Shown: in pieces, positions 1 through 5,423 of the stretch
Layout: each line of letters opens with the position of its first letter
Numbering within the stretch: position 1 is the first letter of the stretch
Assembly: GCA_014859985.1 (NCBI GenBank)
Contig: JACZKN010000296.1
Location: 1 to 5,423, forward strand
DNA length: 5,423 nt
From: Candidatus Krumholzibacteriia bacterium
Lineage (GTDB): Bacteria; Krumholzibacteriota; Krumholzibacteriia; LZORAL124-64-63
Direction of reading: 5' to 3'
Translations under genes and position numbers: made by a program
Notes under the pieces: model-generated
What the model was told of the DNA's origin: nothing
Database searches by the model: none
The model's input: the letters and a program-made list of their open reading frames with translations, nothing else

Positions 1-131
1 GTGCGGCGCAGCCCCGGCGCGACCGGCGGCCGCGTGGCCCGGTACACCGCCACGGCCCAAAGGACGGCCCCTGCCGCCACGACGAGCAGCAGGGGCCACA
101 TCCAGGCAGGTGCCGACCAGTGGACCGACAC
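1..131 (-). CDS. N-terminus of a membrane protein, cut by the window edge
   Basis: The gene is partial: 43 codons are visible and it runs off the left edge. The proposed start is GTG at 131, leaving 6 bases after the ppdK TAG (138-140), in the same frame as ppdK. A weak purine-rich stretch (GGGAAG, 141-146) lies 9 bases before this GTG. An ATG at 101 is the alternative start, but it has no Shine-Dalgarno-like sequence. The peptide begins with a short aromatic segment (HWSAPAWMW, residues 4-12). A hydrophobic stretch follows at about residues 13-30 that can form one transmembrane helix (PLLLVVAAGAVLWAVAVY), then a basic, proline-containing stretch (RATRPPVAPGLRR). About 39 of 43 codons end in G or C, as in the neighbouring genes. 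From general knowledge, a helix followed by 'YR.T.PP…RR' resembles the start of multi-helix VWA or aerotolerance-type membrane proteins. With so little sequence that is only a guess, and the function is unknown. The tight spacing suggests cotranscription with ppdK. Confidence 0.55.
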   Translation of the reverse strand, partial: MSVHWSAPAWMWPLLLVVAAGAVLWAVAVYRATRPPVAPGLRR

Positions 132-137
132 GCCGCG

Positions 138-2831
138 CTACTTCCCGGCCGCGCGCTTCTCCCTGACCACGACCTGGGCCGCGGCCAGGCGCGCGATGGG
201 CACGCGGAACGGCGAGCAGCTCACGTAGTCGAGCCCGACCTTGTGGCAGAACGCCACGCTGGACGGGTCGCCGCCGTGCTCGCCGCAGATCCCCAGGTGG
301 AGCTTCGGGTTGGTGCGCCGGCCCTTTTCGCAGGCCATGGCCACCAGCTGGCCGACGCCCTCCTGGTCCAGCTGCTGGAACGGGTCGTTGGGCAGGATGC
401 CCGCAGCCACGTACTGGGGCAGGAAGCTGCCCGCGTCGTCGCGGCTGTAGCCGAAGGTCATCTGGGTCAGGTCGTTGGTGCCGAAGCTGAAGAAGTCGGC
501 GAACTCCGCCATCTTGTCCGCCAGCAGCGCCGCGCGCGGGATCTCGATCATGGTGCCGACCAGGTAGTCAACCTCCACGCCGGCCTCCTTCATGGTCTTC
601 TCCGCCACCGCGACGGTGAGCTTGCGCAGGTCCGCCAGCTCACGCTGGGTCCCCGTCAGCGGGATCATGATCTCCGGCTGCACGTCGATCTTGTCCCGCT
701 TCACGGCGCAGGCCGCGCCGATGATCGCGGCGACCTGCATCTCGCAGATCTCCGGGTAGGTCAGGCTCAGGCGGCAGCCCCGGTGGCCCAGCATGGGGTT
801 CATCTCGTGCAGCGACTGGATCTTGCGTTCGAGCATCTCCAGCTCGACCCCGAGCTCGGTGGCCAGGGCCCGGATGTCGGCGGGCGCGGTGGGCAGGAAC
901 TCGTGCAGCGGCGGGTCGAGCAGACGGATGGTCACCGGCAGCCCCTCCATGGCCCGGAAGATGCCGTCGAAGTCCGCCTGCTGCATGGGCAGGATCTTGG
1001 CCAGGGCCCGGCGCCGCGCCTGCTCGTTGTCGGCGAGGATCATCTCGCGCATCTTCATGATGCGGTCCTCGCCGAAGAACATGTGCTCGGTCCGGCACAG
1101 GCCGATGCCCTGGGCGCCGAACCCGCGGGCCTGCCGCGCGTCGTGCGGGGTGTCGGCGTTGGTGCGCACCTTCAGGCGCCGGGTGGCGTCGGCCCAGTCC
1201 ATCACCGTCTTGAGGTTGGGGTCGTCCAGGCTGGGCGGGATCACGGGCGGCGTACCGGCGATCACGGCCCCGGTGCCGCCGTTGATGGTCAGCTGGTCGC
1301 CGGCCTTGAAGGTCCGGCCGCCGATGGTCATGAAGCCCTTGGCGCTGTCCACGAAGAGCTCGCCGCAGCCGGCCACGCAGGGCTTGCCCATGCCCCGGGC
1401 CACCACCGCCGCGTGGCTGGTCATGCCGCCGCGGCTGGTGAGGATGCCCTGGGCGACGTTCATGCCGGCGATGTCCTCGGGGCTGGTCTCGCGCCGCACC
1501 AGCACCACCTTGCGCCCGGCCGCGGCCACCGCCACGGCGTCCTCGGCGCTGAAGGCGATCTCGCCCTGGGCCGCGCCCGGCGAGGCGGGCAGGCCCGTGC
1601 CCAGCACGTCCAGCTCGGCCTTGGGGTCGATCTGGTCGTGCAGCATCTGGTCCAGGTGCTCCGGCTCCACCAGCAGCAGGGCATCCTCCGGGGTCACCAG
1701 GCCCTCCTGGTGCATCTCCGCGGCGATGCGGATGGCGGCCACGCCGGTGCGCTTGCCGTTGCGGGTCTGCAGCATCCAGAGGCGGCCCTCCTGGATGGTG
1801 AACTCGATGTCCTGCATGTTGTGGTAGTGGGCCTCGAGACGATCGCGGATGCCGCGCAGGGTCGCGTAGGCCTCGGGCATGGCCTCCTCCAGGGTCGGCA
1901 GGCCCTTGGCCTCGTTGCCGGCCGGCAGCATGTCGCGGCCGGCGATGTTCAGCTGCTGGGGCGTGCGGATGCCGGCGACGACGTCCTCGCCCTGGGCGTT
2001 GATCAGGAACTCGCCGTAGAAGTGCTTCTGTCCCGTGGACGGGTCGCGGGTGAACGCGACCCCGGTGGCCGAACCGTCGCCCAGGTTGCCGTAGACCATG
2101 GCCTGCACGTTGACGGCGGTGCCCCAGTCGCCGGGGATGGCGTGGATGCGGCGGTACTCCCGGGCCCGGGCGGCGTTCCAGCTCGCGAAGACGGCGATGA
2201 TGCCGCCCCACAGCTGCTCCCAGGGGTCGGCGGGGAAGGGGCGCCCCGCGCCCTCGGCCACGATCCCCTTGAAGGTGGCGATCAGCCCCTTGAGGTCCTG
2301 CACCGAAAGATCCGTGTCCAGGCGCACGCCCCGCTGCTCCTTCAGGTGGTCGATGGCGTGCTCGAACTTCTCGCCGTCCACGCCCATCACCACGTCGCCG
2401 TACATCTGCAGCAGGCGGCGGTAGCTGTCGTAGGCGAAGCGCTCGTTGCCGCTCTTGCGGGCCAGGCCCGCGACCGTGTCGTCGTTCAGGCCCAGGTTCA
2501 GCACCGTGTCCATCATGCCCGGCATGGAGACGCGGGCGCCCGAGCGCACCGAGAACAGCAGGGGGTCGGCGGCGTCGGCGAACTTCTTGCCCATGATCTT
2601 CTCGACCCTGGCCATGGCCGCCTTCACGTCCGCCTTCAGCTCGTCCGGGAGCCGCCGGCTGTCCTGGTAGGCGATGCACTCGGCGGTGGTGACCGTGAAG
2701 CCGGGGGGCACGGGGATGCCGAGGCTGACCATCTCGGCCAGGTTGGCGCCCTTGCCGCCCAGGAGTTCCTTCATCCCGGCATGGCCGTCGGCCTGCCCGT
2801 CACCGAAGAAATAGACCCGTTTGCCGCTCAT
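138..2831 (-). CDS. ppdK: Pyruvate, phosphate dikinase (PPDK)
   Basis: Complete, 897 residues, within the usual 870-900 for this family. The cytoplasmic enzyme catalyses ATP + pyruvate + Pi <=> AMP + phosphoenolpyruvate + PPi, serving gluconeogenesis or PPi-linked glycolysis. The N-terminal ATP-grasp region (about 1-360) has GGKGANLAEM with Lys27, VRSGAR with Arg96, and the nucleotide/metal segment Glu343-Gln355-Arg357. The swivelling phosphohistidine domain (about 410-530) has GGMTSHAAV with catalytic His473; Thr471 is the position phosphorylated by PPDK regulatory protein in plants. The C-terminal PEP/pyruvate TIM barrel (about 545-897) has Arg580 (CRTEHMFF), Arg636 (IRLLDPP), metal ligands Glu763 and Asp787 (FGTNDLTQ), Asn786 and Cys849 (ICGEHGG). 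These match the known Clostridium symbiosum residues at a near-constant offset. The SHAAVVARGMGKPCV form and the length separate it from PEP synthase. The ATG at 2831 is chosen because the family-typical KRVYFFGDG follows it and a strong Shine-Dalgarno precedes it. An in-frame ATG at 2936 would add only unconserved Pro/Arg-rich residues. No frameshift or missing key residue is seen. Confidence 0.97.
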   Translation of the reverse strand: MSGKRVYFFGDGQADGHAGMKELLGGKGANLAEMVSLGIPVPPGFTVTTAECIAYQDSRRLPDELKADVKAAMARVEKIMGKKFADAADPLLFSVRSGARVSMPGMMDTVLNLGLNDDTVAGLARKSGNERFAYDSYRRLLQMYGDVVMGVDGEKFEHAIDHLKEQRGVRLDTDLSVQDLKGLIATFKGIVAEGAGRPFPADPWEQLWGGIIAVFASWNAARAREYRRIHAIPGDWGTAVNVQAMVYGNLGDGSATGVAFTRDPSTGQKHFYGEFLINAQGEDVVAGIRTPQQLNIAGRDMLPAGNEAKGLPTLEEAMPEAYATLRGIRDRLEAHYHNMQDIEFTIQEGRLWMLQTRNGKRTGVAAIRIAAEMHQEGLVTPEDALLLVEPEHLDQMLHDQIDPKAELDVLGTGLPASPGAAQGEIAFSAEDAVAVAAAGRKVVLVRRETSPEDIAGMNVAQGILTSRGGMTSHAAVVARGMGKPCVAGCGELFVDSAKGFMTIGGRTFKAGDQLTINGGTGAVIAGTPPVIPPSLDDPNLKTVMDWADATRRLKVRTNADTPHDARQARGFGAQGIGLCRTEHMFFGEDRIMKMREMILADNEQARRRALAKILPMQQADFDGIFRAMEGLPVTIRLLDPPLHEFLPTAPADIRALATELGVELEMLERKIQSLHEMNPMLGHRGCRLSLTYPEICEMQVAAIIGAACAVKRDKIDVQPEIMIPLTGTQRELADLRKLTVAVAEKTMKEAGVEVDYLVGTMIEIPRAALLADKMAEFADFFSFGTNDLTQMTFGYSRDDAGSFLPQYVAAGILPNDPFQQLDQEGVGQLVAMACEKGRRTNPKLHLGICGEHGGDPSSVAFCHKVGLDYVSCSPFRVPIARLAAAQVVVREKRAAGK

Positions 2832-2834
2832 GTT

Positions 2835-2842
2835 CCCTCCCT
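2835..2842 (-). promoter_or_regulatory. Ribosome-binding site of ppdK
   Basis: On the minus strand AGGGAGGG lies just before AAC-ATG. Its GGAGG core (2836-2840) is 4 bases from the start codon. This decides the ATG at 2831 over the in-frame ATG codons at 2936 and 2918. Confidence 0.8.
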
Positions 2843-2956
2843 GGGATGGTCCGCGTGGGGGCCGCCTCACGGCACTCCCGGGCGCCGGGGGCGCCGGGGG
2901 GCGTGGGTGCTGCTGCATGGGCCACAAGGTAACCACCGGCCGCCCCCGGCGACAGT
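2843..2956 (-). other. GC-rich ppdK leader with a tandem 9-mer
   Basis: This stretch lies between the terminator-like T run and the ppdK ribosome-binding site, and it should contain the ppdK promoter. I could not find a convincing -35/-10 pair. It holds two exact tandem copies of ggcgccggg (2881-2889 and 2890-2898, + strand). Each contains the palindrome ggcgcc, so the ppdK leader could fold locally. The upstream reading frame here is open (in-frame ATG at 2936), but the encoded Pro/Arg-rich peptide does not look like protein conserved with PPDK. Confidence 0.4.
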
Positions 2957-3005
2957 AAAAACCCCCGGGAAAAGCCGCCGGGGGCCGGTTTCCCGGCCCC
3001 CGGCG
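2957..3005 (-). terminator. Intrinsic terminator of the secreted-protein gene, two overlapping hairpins
   Basis: Reading leftward, a perfect 13-bp inverted repeat (arms 2993-3005 and 2976-2988) begins 25 bases after the TAG of the upstream gene. On the RNA its loop is GAAA, a GNRA tetraloop. Two bases past its 3' arm comes TTTT (2970-2973). A second hairpin is possible: CCCCCGG (2978-2984) with CCGGGGG (2962-2968), loop 9 bases, followed directly by TTTTT (2957-2961). The two share bases and cannot form together. The first is far more GC-paired and forms first, so termination at either T run is plausible. The structure separates the 3031-5340 gene from ppdK. On the plus strand no T run follows, so I do not call it bidirectional. 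Confidence 0.8.
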
Positions 3006-3021
3006 CGTTTCGCCGGAAACG
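3006..3021 (-). other. Small hairpin just after the stop codon
   Basis: A 6-bp inverted repeat, CGTTTC and GAAACG, with a 4-base loop, lies 9 bases after the TAG at 3031-3033 and directly abuts the large terminator hairpin. It could help protect the 3' end or may be incidental, because a 6-bp stem is not rare. Confidence 0.3.
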
Positions 3022-3030
3022 GTCGCGCCC

Positions 3031-5340
3031 CTAGCGGATGACCACCAGCCGGCCCCAATAGGGCTCGCGCGCGGGGCTCTCGACCTTGTAGAGGTAGACG
3101 CCCGCGCTGACCGGCTCCTGCGCTCGGTTGCGCGTCAGCCAGCGGATCTGCCCGCCCACCTGGTTGTCCGGGCCCAGGTCCACCACGTCGTCGCCGGCGG
3201 TGGTGAAGACCCGGATGCGGGAGTTGGGCGGCAGGTTGGTGAAGACCACCGTGACGCCGTCCTCCCCGGGGATGCCCGAGTCCAGGCGCAGGGGGTTGGG
3301 GTAGACGTAGATCTCCTCGCCCTGGGCGGCCGGCTCGGCCTTCAGGTCCACCCGCACGAAGGTGCGGTTGCCCGGGCCGGTGAAGGGCGAACGCGCGTCC
3401 CCCTCCCAGCGCGGGGAAATGACCATGGCCTTGTTGTTGTTCTCGGGGGTGGTGGCCGCGGTGTTGCCGTAGTCGAAGCTGGAGACCGCGTAGTAGTAGC
3501 TGAACCCGTTGTAGATCTCGTCGTCGAAGAACCGGATCGTGTCCGCGTCGATGCCGGTGAAGCAGGCCGCCCGCTTCGCCGCGAAGCACTGGGGGATCGG
3601 CTCGTAGGTCAGGTCGCCGCAGTAGCCCTCGATGCAGTCCTCGGGGTTGACCCGGTCGTACAGGCCGATCATGACCATCCGGTCGGGATCGGCGGCCGGG
3701 GCGCGCCAGACCGCCCAGCCCTGGAAGGTCTGGCTGACCAGCTCGAAGGCGTCGCCGGCGGCTACGCTGCCCGCGTCGAAGGCCACCAGCAGACCGAGGT
3801 CCAGGTTGCGCAGTTCCGGGCTCGTGCCGGTGGTGTAGGTCTGGGCCAGGGGCACCGGCGTGCCGGTGATGTAGGTGCCCCCGGCCCAGGTTCCGACCAG
3901 CAGGTCACCCGACCCGCCGGGCACGGCGTCGATGGAGAGGGCGGTCTTCAGGGCCGGCGGCTGGGCGAACTCCTGCCAGCTCAGGCCCCCGTCGAGGGAT
4001 TCCAGGAGGTTCCATTTGTCCTCCAGCGCCAGGAAGCGGGCCGGCTGCCCCGGCACCGCCGTGACCATGATCCGGGTCAGCTGCCCGGTGTTGGCGGGCT
4101 GCTGGTCCTGGCCCACCAGCTGCCAGGTCTGGCCGCCGTCGGCCGTGCGGTAGAGGCCCCGCTGCAGCACGCCCATCACAAGCACCTGCGGGTCGCCGGG
4201 GTCGATGGCCACCGACTGGGCCGTGCGGATCCAGGCACCGGAGGTCCCCGGTATCGGCACGACCAGGTCGCCGTAGCGGTCCCGCCAGCTGGCCCCGCCG
4301 TCGAGGGACTCGAAGACGCCGTGGAAGAACAGCGCCGCGAGGATCCGGTCCGGATCGGCCGGGTCGATGGTGAAGGCGTTCACCTGCGGCACCACGTCCG
4401 GGGATACGGCGGCGTCGAGGTTCTGCTTGACCCACAGCGGGACGCGCAGGAAGCTGCCGCCGCCGTCGCTGGACACGAACACGCCGAAGCTGTTGATCGC
4501 CGCGAACAGGCGTCCGCCCCCCCAGGCCAGGGCAGCGACCGCGAAATTGGCCGGCGGCGAAGCGAAGGCCGGGTCCAGGTTAGCCGCCCAGTTGGTGAAG
4601 GTCTGGCCGCCGTCGCTGCTGACGTACAGCCCCTGCTGGGAGGTGCCCACGGCCACGCGGTCGTTGTTCGTCGGATCCACGGCGACGGCCGTCACCCGGC
4701 GCGTGCTGCCGAAGATCGCCGCGCCGACCTGGCTCCAGGCGGCCCCGTCGTAGCGGTACAGGCCCTGCGGCGCGGTGTCGACCGTCTGGCCGGAGGTGAA
4801 ACCGGCGTACATGACGCCGCCCGTCCCCTGGGCCAGGGCCACCACGTTGGCCTGGCGCCAGGACATGGGCAGCCCGGCGTTGGCCTGCCCCCACGTACCG
4901 GTCGCCGCATTCCAGCGCCAGATCCCGCCGTTGTTGGCCAGGTTGATCACCCCGTCGAGGTTGCCGTAGGTCGCCGCGCCGACCGAGCGCCAGCGCACGC
5001 TCAGCGGGGCGGCCTGGGCGGCGCCGACCCGGCCGGTGTCCGCGCTGCTGAAGCCGATCACCCGGTCGACGCGGTCGCCGAAGCCCCCCGTGACCGTGGG
5101 CACGAAGCCCAGCCCCCCGGTGTTCTTCAGGGTGTAGCAGGTGGCCTCGTCCAGGTCGAGGTTGGGCCAGCTGATCACCATGCCCAGGCGGCCCGTCTCC
5201 TGGAGATCCGTCCGCACCACGTCCGGGGAGATCAGGTAGAGGGAATCGGCCGCACAGGCGGCGGGCGGCGTCGAGGCCGCCGCGGGCGAAGCGGCAAGAC
5301 CGAGGACGAGGATCGCGTTCAGGATCCGGATCGATCGCAT
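3031..5340 (-). CDS. Secreted Asp-box beta-propeller protein with Fn3-like and FlgD-Ig/type IX sorting-like C-terminal domains
   Basis: Complete, 769 residues, ATG at 5340 with AGGGAG (5351-5356) 10 bases upstream. No specific gene is recognised. Residues 1-22 form a signal peptide: basic MRSIR, hydrophobic core, likely cleavage after Ala-Ala-Ala22. There is no usable lipobox at Cys29. Residues about 115-490 look like a beta-propeller with five good Asp boxes (Asp243, 292, 347, 401, 450) and two degenerate blades before them. Strands of the type 'AVAVDP.N.D.VAVGT..GLY' precede the boxes, as in Vps10/sortilin-like and GH74-like propellers. Residues about 500-665 resemble a fibronectin-III-like module (GWAVWRAP; NGFSYYYAVSSFDYGN) carrying four cysteines (569, 574, 585, 593). 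Residues about 675-769 have the VYPNP start, the GVYLYKVE strand and a terminal GRLVVIR, typical of FlgD-Ig/type IX sorting-like domains. It is probably a surface-attached or secreted protein. Asp boxes alone do not show a sialidase or any other enzyme activity, and the ligand is unknown. A strong terminator separates it from ppdK. Confidence 0.88.
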   Translation of the reverse strand: MRSIRILNAILVLGLAASPAAASTPPAACAADSLYLISPDVVRTDLQETGRLGMVISWPNLDLDEATCYTLKNTGGLGFVPTVTGGFGDRVDRVIGFSSADTGRVGAAQAAPLSVRWRSVGAATYGNLDGVINLANNGGIWRWNAATGTWGQANAGLPMSWRQANVVALAQGTGGVMYAGFTSGQTVDTAPQGLYRYDGAAWSQVGAAIFGSTRRVTAVAVDPTNNDRVAVGTSQQGLYVSSDGGQTFTNWAANLDPAFASPPANFAVAALAWGGGRLFAAINSFGVFVSSDGGGSFLRVPLWVKQNLDAAVSPDVVPQVNAFTIDPADPDRILAALFFHGVFESLDGGASWRDRYGDLVVPIPGTSGAWIRTAQSVAIDPGDPQVLVMGVLQRGLYRTADGGQTWQLVGQDQQPANTGQLTRIMVTAVPGQPARFLALEDKWNLLESLDGGLSWQEFAQPPALKTALSIDAVPGGSGDLLVGTWAGGTYITGTPVPLAQTYTTGTSPELRNLDLGLLVAFDAGSVAAGDAFELVSQTFQGWAVWRAPAADPDRMVMIGLYDRVNPEDCIEGYCGDLTYEPIPQCFAAKRAACFTGIDADTIRFFDDEIYNGFSYYYAVSSFDYGNTAATTPENNNKAMVISPRWEGDARSPFTGPGNRTFVRVDLKAEPAAQGEEIYVYPNPLRLDSGIPGEDGVTVVFTNLPPNSRIRVFTTAGDDVVDLGPDNQVGGQIRWLTRNRAQEPVSAGVYLYKVESPAREPYWGRLVVIR
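3034..3318 (-). other. FlgD-Ig / type IX sorting-like C-terminal domain
   Basis: Residues 675-769 of the secreted protein. It opens with EIYVYPNPLR, continues with VTVVFTNLPPNSRIRVFTTAGD and GGQIRWLTRN, and ends with SAGVYLYKVESP and GRLVVIR at the very C-terminus. This is the usual strand order of the Ig-like C-terminal domains that serve as secretion or anchoring signals in many FCB-group proteins. Whether this organism has a type IX secretion system cannot be seen here. Confidence 0.75.
3976..4629 (-). repeat. Five Asp-box (BNR) repeats within the secreted protein
   Basis: Residues 238-455 contain five boxes of the form S/T-x-D-G-G-x-S/T-F/W: SSDGGQTF, SSDGGGSF, SLDGGASW, TADGGQTW and SLDGGLSW. 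Their aspartates (243, 292, 347, 401, 450) are 49, 55, 54 and 49 residues apart, one per propeller blade. Two weaker blades without the full box precede them: IWRWNAATGTW at about 140 and LYRYDGAAW at about 194. This makes about seven blades. Confidence 0.85.
5275..5340 (-). other. Signal peptide of the secreted protein
   Basis: Residues 1-22: MRSIR gives the positive N-region, ILNAILVLGLAA the hydrophobic core, and Ala20-Ala21-Ala22 before Ser23 fits a signal peptidase I site. A later site after Ala31 is less likely. Cys29 is preceded by Pro-Ala-Ala, a poor lipobox, so a lipoprotein is not favoured. Confidence 0.8.
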
Positions 5341-5350
5341 AGCGGATGCG

Positions 5351-5356
5351 CTCCCT
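5351..5356 (-). promoter_or_regulatory. Ribosome-binding site of the secreted-protein gene
   Basis: AGGGAG on the minus strand, 10 bases before the ATG at 5340. The spacing is slightly long but acceptable. The nearby upstream ATG (5358-5360) is out of frame, which supports the 5340 start. Confidence 0.6.
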
Positions 5357-5370
5357 GCATGATGGTCCGA

Positions 5371-5415
5371 CCGGCCCGGGGCCGGCGCTGCGGCCGCCGC
5401 GCGGCGCGGCGGCCG
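5371..5415. repeat. Two GC-rich inverted repeats upstream of the secreted-protein gene
   Basis: The first has 7-base arms ccggccc/gggccgg around one base (5371-5385). The second has 12-base arms cggccgccgcgc/gcgcggcggccg around one base (5391-5415). With so small a centre, real hairpins would open a few central pairs. No T run follows on either strand, so this is not a standard intrinsic terminator. It may be the end of an upstream unit, a protein-binding palindrome, or an effect of very high GC. Confidence 0.45.
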
Positions 5416-5423
5416 GGTTGGCG

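Noticed and set aside
1..228. Plus-strand 75-codon frame starting at the left edge
   Set aside because: It overlaps the ppdK 3' end, has low-complexity Ala/Thr/Arg composition, and competes with a minus-strand frame that looks like real membrane-protein coding sequence.
640..2679. Minus-strand 679-codon frame inside ppdK
   Set aside because: It is out of frame with ppdK and encodes Arg/Gly/Pro-rich low-complexity sequence typical of an off-frame shadow in GC-rich DNA.
2832..2936. ppdK starting at the in-frame ATG at 2936 or 2918
   Set aside because: The added 29-35 residues are Pro/Arg-rich and unlike PPDK. The ATG at 2831 has a strong ribosome-binding site and begins at the usual family N-terminus.
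2926..2959. Possible ppdK promoter (TTTACT with TACCTT)
   Set aside because: The spacing is about 22 bases and both boxes match the consensus weakly. The TTTACT overlaps the terminator T run.
2867..3589. Minus-strand frame spanning the terminator and the 3' end of the secreted-protein gene
   Set aside because: It is an Arg/His/Pro-rich shadow that reads through the terminator hairpin and has no recognisable domain.
3976..4629. Sialidase or glycosidase call from the Asp boxes
   Set aside because: Asp boxes are structural and occur in many non-enzymatic propellers. I see no sialidase Arg-triad or FRIP motif.
5251..5256. Lipoprotein cysteine at residue 29 of the secreted protein
   Set aside because: Pro-Ala-Ala before Cys29 does not fit a lipobox, and an Ala-x-Ala signal peptidase I site lies just upstream.
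1..5423. Mobile element, CRISPR array, tRNA or rRNA
   Set aside because: No transposase, terminal repeats, regularly spaced direct repeats or RNA-gene-like sequence was seen on either strand.

Overview
The window comes from a very GC-rich bacterial genome. Every gene I can support lies on the minus strand, so transcription runs from right to left. The best taxonomic hint is the 769-residue secreted protein. It combines a signal peptide, Asp-box propeller blades, an Fn3-like module and a C-terminal 'VYPNP…GVYLYKVE…GRLVVIR' domain of the FlgD-Ig/type IX sorting-like kind. With the high GC content, this suggests an FCB-superphylum lineage such as Krumholzibacteriota, Eisenbacteria or Latescibacteria. 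This is inference from protein style, not a phylogenetic placement.

Layout from right to left (direction of transcription): 5341-5423 is a GC-rich upstream region with two inverted repeats and the Shine-Dalgarno of the first gene. 3031-5340 encodes the complete secreted Asp-box protein. 2832-3030 is a 199-base intergenic region. It holds a very strong GAAA-capped 13-bp hairpin, an overlapping alternative hairpin ending in a T run, and then a GC-rich ppdK leader with a clear ribosome-binding site. 138-2831 is a complete pyruvate, phosphate dikinase gene with all expected catalytic residues. 1-131 is the start of a further gene, cut by the window edge. It opens 6 bases after the ppdK stop with a GTG codon and encodes an N-terminal membrane helix.

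The terminator-like structure separates the secreted-protein gene from ppdK, so these two are probably independent units and need no shared function. ppdK and the truncated membrane-protein gene are close enough to be cotranscribed and perhaps translationally coupled. PPDK interconverts pyruvate and phosphoenolpyruvate in central carbon metabolism. The secreted protein is probably a cell-surface or extracellular protein of unknown ligand.

I do not see a new defence, mobile or RNA system here. The points most worth a second look are the mutually exclusive hairpins before ppdK, the truncated membrane-protein start after it, and the cysteine-bearing middle module of the secreted protein.
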